This document shows, piece after piece, positions 7,556 through 8,273 of a stretch of 8,273 nucleotides of DNA. A model generated the notes under the pieces. It did not search any database, was not told the origin of the DNA, and saw only the letters and a program-made list of their open reading frames with translations. The translations under genes were made by a program, and so were the position numbers. Source of the DNA: an uncultured Flavobacteriales bacterium (GTDB lineage: Bacteria > Bacteroidota > Bacteroidia > Flavobacteriales > CALTNV01); NCBI GenBank assembly GCA_943845485.1, contig CALTNV010000108.1, positions 1 through 8,273 of the forward strand. Direction: 5' to 3'. Positions within the stretch are counted from its first letter, which is position 1; every line of letters starts with the position of its first letter.

Positions 7556-8273
7556 TTCTATTTTGTACAATACTGGATTTGATGGTGCAGCATCATTTTG
7601 AATATTCATTAACTGAAAATCAATAATGTAACTTCCGTCTTCAATCGTATTTGGAATGTAAGCTAATTCAGTAATCGTTCTATCAAAGTTTGTTTTTTCT
7701 GGATAATCCCACCAAACCTTATGAGCCTGTAACAAACCTCCATCTTCTTCTCTATCTACACTTGGTTGATCAATAATAAAATGAGTTATTCCAATCTCTT
7801 TAAGATAAACCATTACCTCAGGATGTAAATATGTTGGATTGGTTCCTGAATAGTTTAAACTAGTCTTTTCAGTAGTATTAGGTAAAGTTCTTAAAATAAC
7901 AACCTCAACATCCTCTATATCTTGTTTGTCTATTTCATGTTTAATTGATTTTTTAGTAACGATTTTATCCCCTTTTTCCCAATGCAAAAGATCATCAATA
8001 TTTTTTTTGGTAGGCATAACAGAAATTAAAATACTTTTAAAGAAATACTTTTTAAAAGTGTTTGTAACAAAAACATTTTGATCTTTAGAGATATGACCAA
8101 CACATTCAGTATGAGTTGTATGTCCGTGAGGATTAAAAAAGACATTTCTAAAATTCACACTACCACCTTGAGAAACATCACCTATAAAACCATCTCCTTT
8201 AACAGCTTCAATTTTTGGTTGATCAACATACCATGCTGTTAAATTATCTTTAGGTTTTAGGGTATTACTTATT
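7550..8273 (-). CDS. Cyclase-family protein (kynurenine formamidase-like metal hydrolase), N-terminus beyond window
   Basis: About 240 codons are visible and the frame is open through the right edge, so the true start is outside the window. A GTG at 8158 is internal: the residues before it (AWYVDQPKIEAV, GDVSQGGSVNFRN) are typical of flavobacterial cyclase-family proteins. The metal-binding motif is HGHTTHTECVGH (about visible residues 49-60), the counterpart of HxGTHxDxPxH in the family (PF04199). Further conserved-looking stretches are TNPTYLHPEVMVYLKEIGI and HFIIDQPSVDREEDGG. Relatives hydrolyse N-formylkynurenine or similar amides using zinc or manganese, but many flavobacterial members are uncharacterised and the substrate here is unknown. 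No kynurenine-pathway neighbour is visible. Only the last few N-terminal residues of the family, perhaps 20-30, seem to be missing. The stop codon overlaps the DUF58 gene tail to tail. Confidence 0.88.
   Translation of the reverse strand, partial: ISNTLKPKDNLTAWYVDQPKIEAVKGDGFIGDVSQGGSVNFRNVFFNPHGHTTHTECVGHISKDQNVFVTNTFKKYFFKSILISVMPTKKNIDDLLHWEKGDKIVTKKSIKHEIDKQDIEDVEVVILRTLPNTTEKTSLNYSGTNPTYLHPEVMVYLKEIGITHFIIDQPSVDREEDGGLLQAHKVWWDYPEKTNFDRTITELAYIPNTIEDGSYIIDFQLMNIQNDAAPSNPVLYKIEL

Noticed and set aside
7550..8158. Cyclase gene starting at GTG 8158 as a complete 202-residue protein.
   Set aside because: The frame continues upstream to the edge with family-like residues (AWYVDQP), so 8158 is internal and the gene is partial.

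Overview
The window looks like chromosomal DNA of a Bacteroidota member, most likely a marine-type flavobacterium. The base composition is strongly AT-rich. No gene start has a clear Shine-Dalgarno sequence. The leftmost gene has the layout of a type IX secretion (T9SS) cargo protein: signal peptide, LamG-like domain, DUF8202-like region, fibronectin-like domain and C-terminal sorting domain. The ElaA, DUF58 and cyclase-family proteins also resemble flavobacterial versions of their families. These assignments are by eye; no database search was run.

Layout from left to right. Positions 1-1802 (minus) hold a large surface or secreted protein gene that runs off the left edge and is interrupted by a single in-frame TGA at 1353-1355. 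Positions 1803-2116 are an AT-rich non-coding stretch with a hairpin just before the surface gene and a good intrinsic terminator for nadC. Positions 2117-2950 (minus) are nadC, quinolinate phosphoribosyltransferase of NAD biosynthesis. A short divergent promoter region (2951-3047) separates it from a plus-strand cluster of three tightly packed genes: an AddA/RecB-type helicase-nuclease (3048-6203), an ElaA-type GNAT acetyltransferase (6211-6660) and a DUF58/von Willebrand A-like protein (6650-7555). Facing this cluster is a cyclase-family (kynurenine formamidase-like) metal hydrolase gene (minus, 7550 to beyond 8273). Its stop codon lies inside the last codons of the DUF58 gene.

The three plus-strand genes are probably co-transcribed (gaps of 7 bp and an 11-bp overlap), but no shared pathway is evident: recombinational repair, small-molecule or protein acetylation, and a putative chaperone or adaptor role. 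I see no convincing new defence or mobile system. The points most worth a second look are the nonsense codon in an otherwise intact surface-protein gene, the 6-bp TTATAA that supplies both stop codons of the convergent pair, the DUF58 gene without its usual MoxR/Bat neighbours, and the helicase-nuclease without an adjacent AddB partner.
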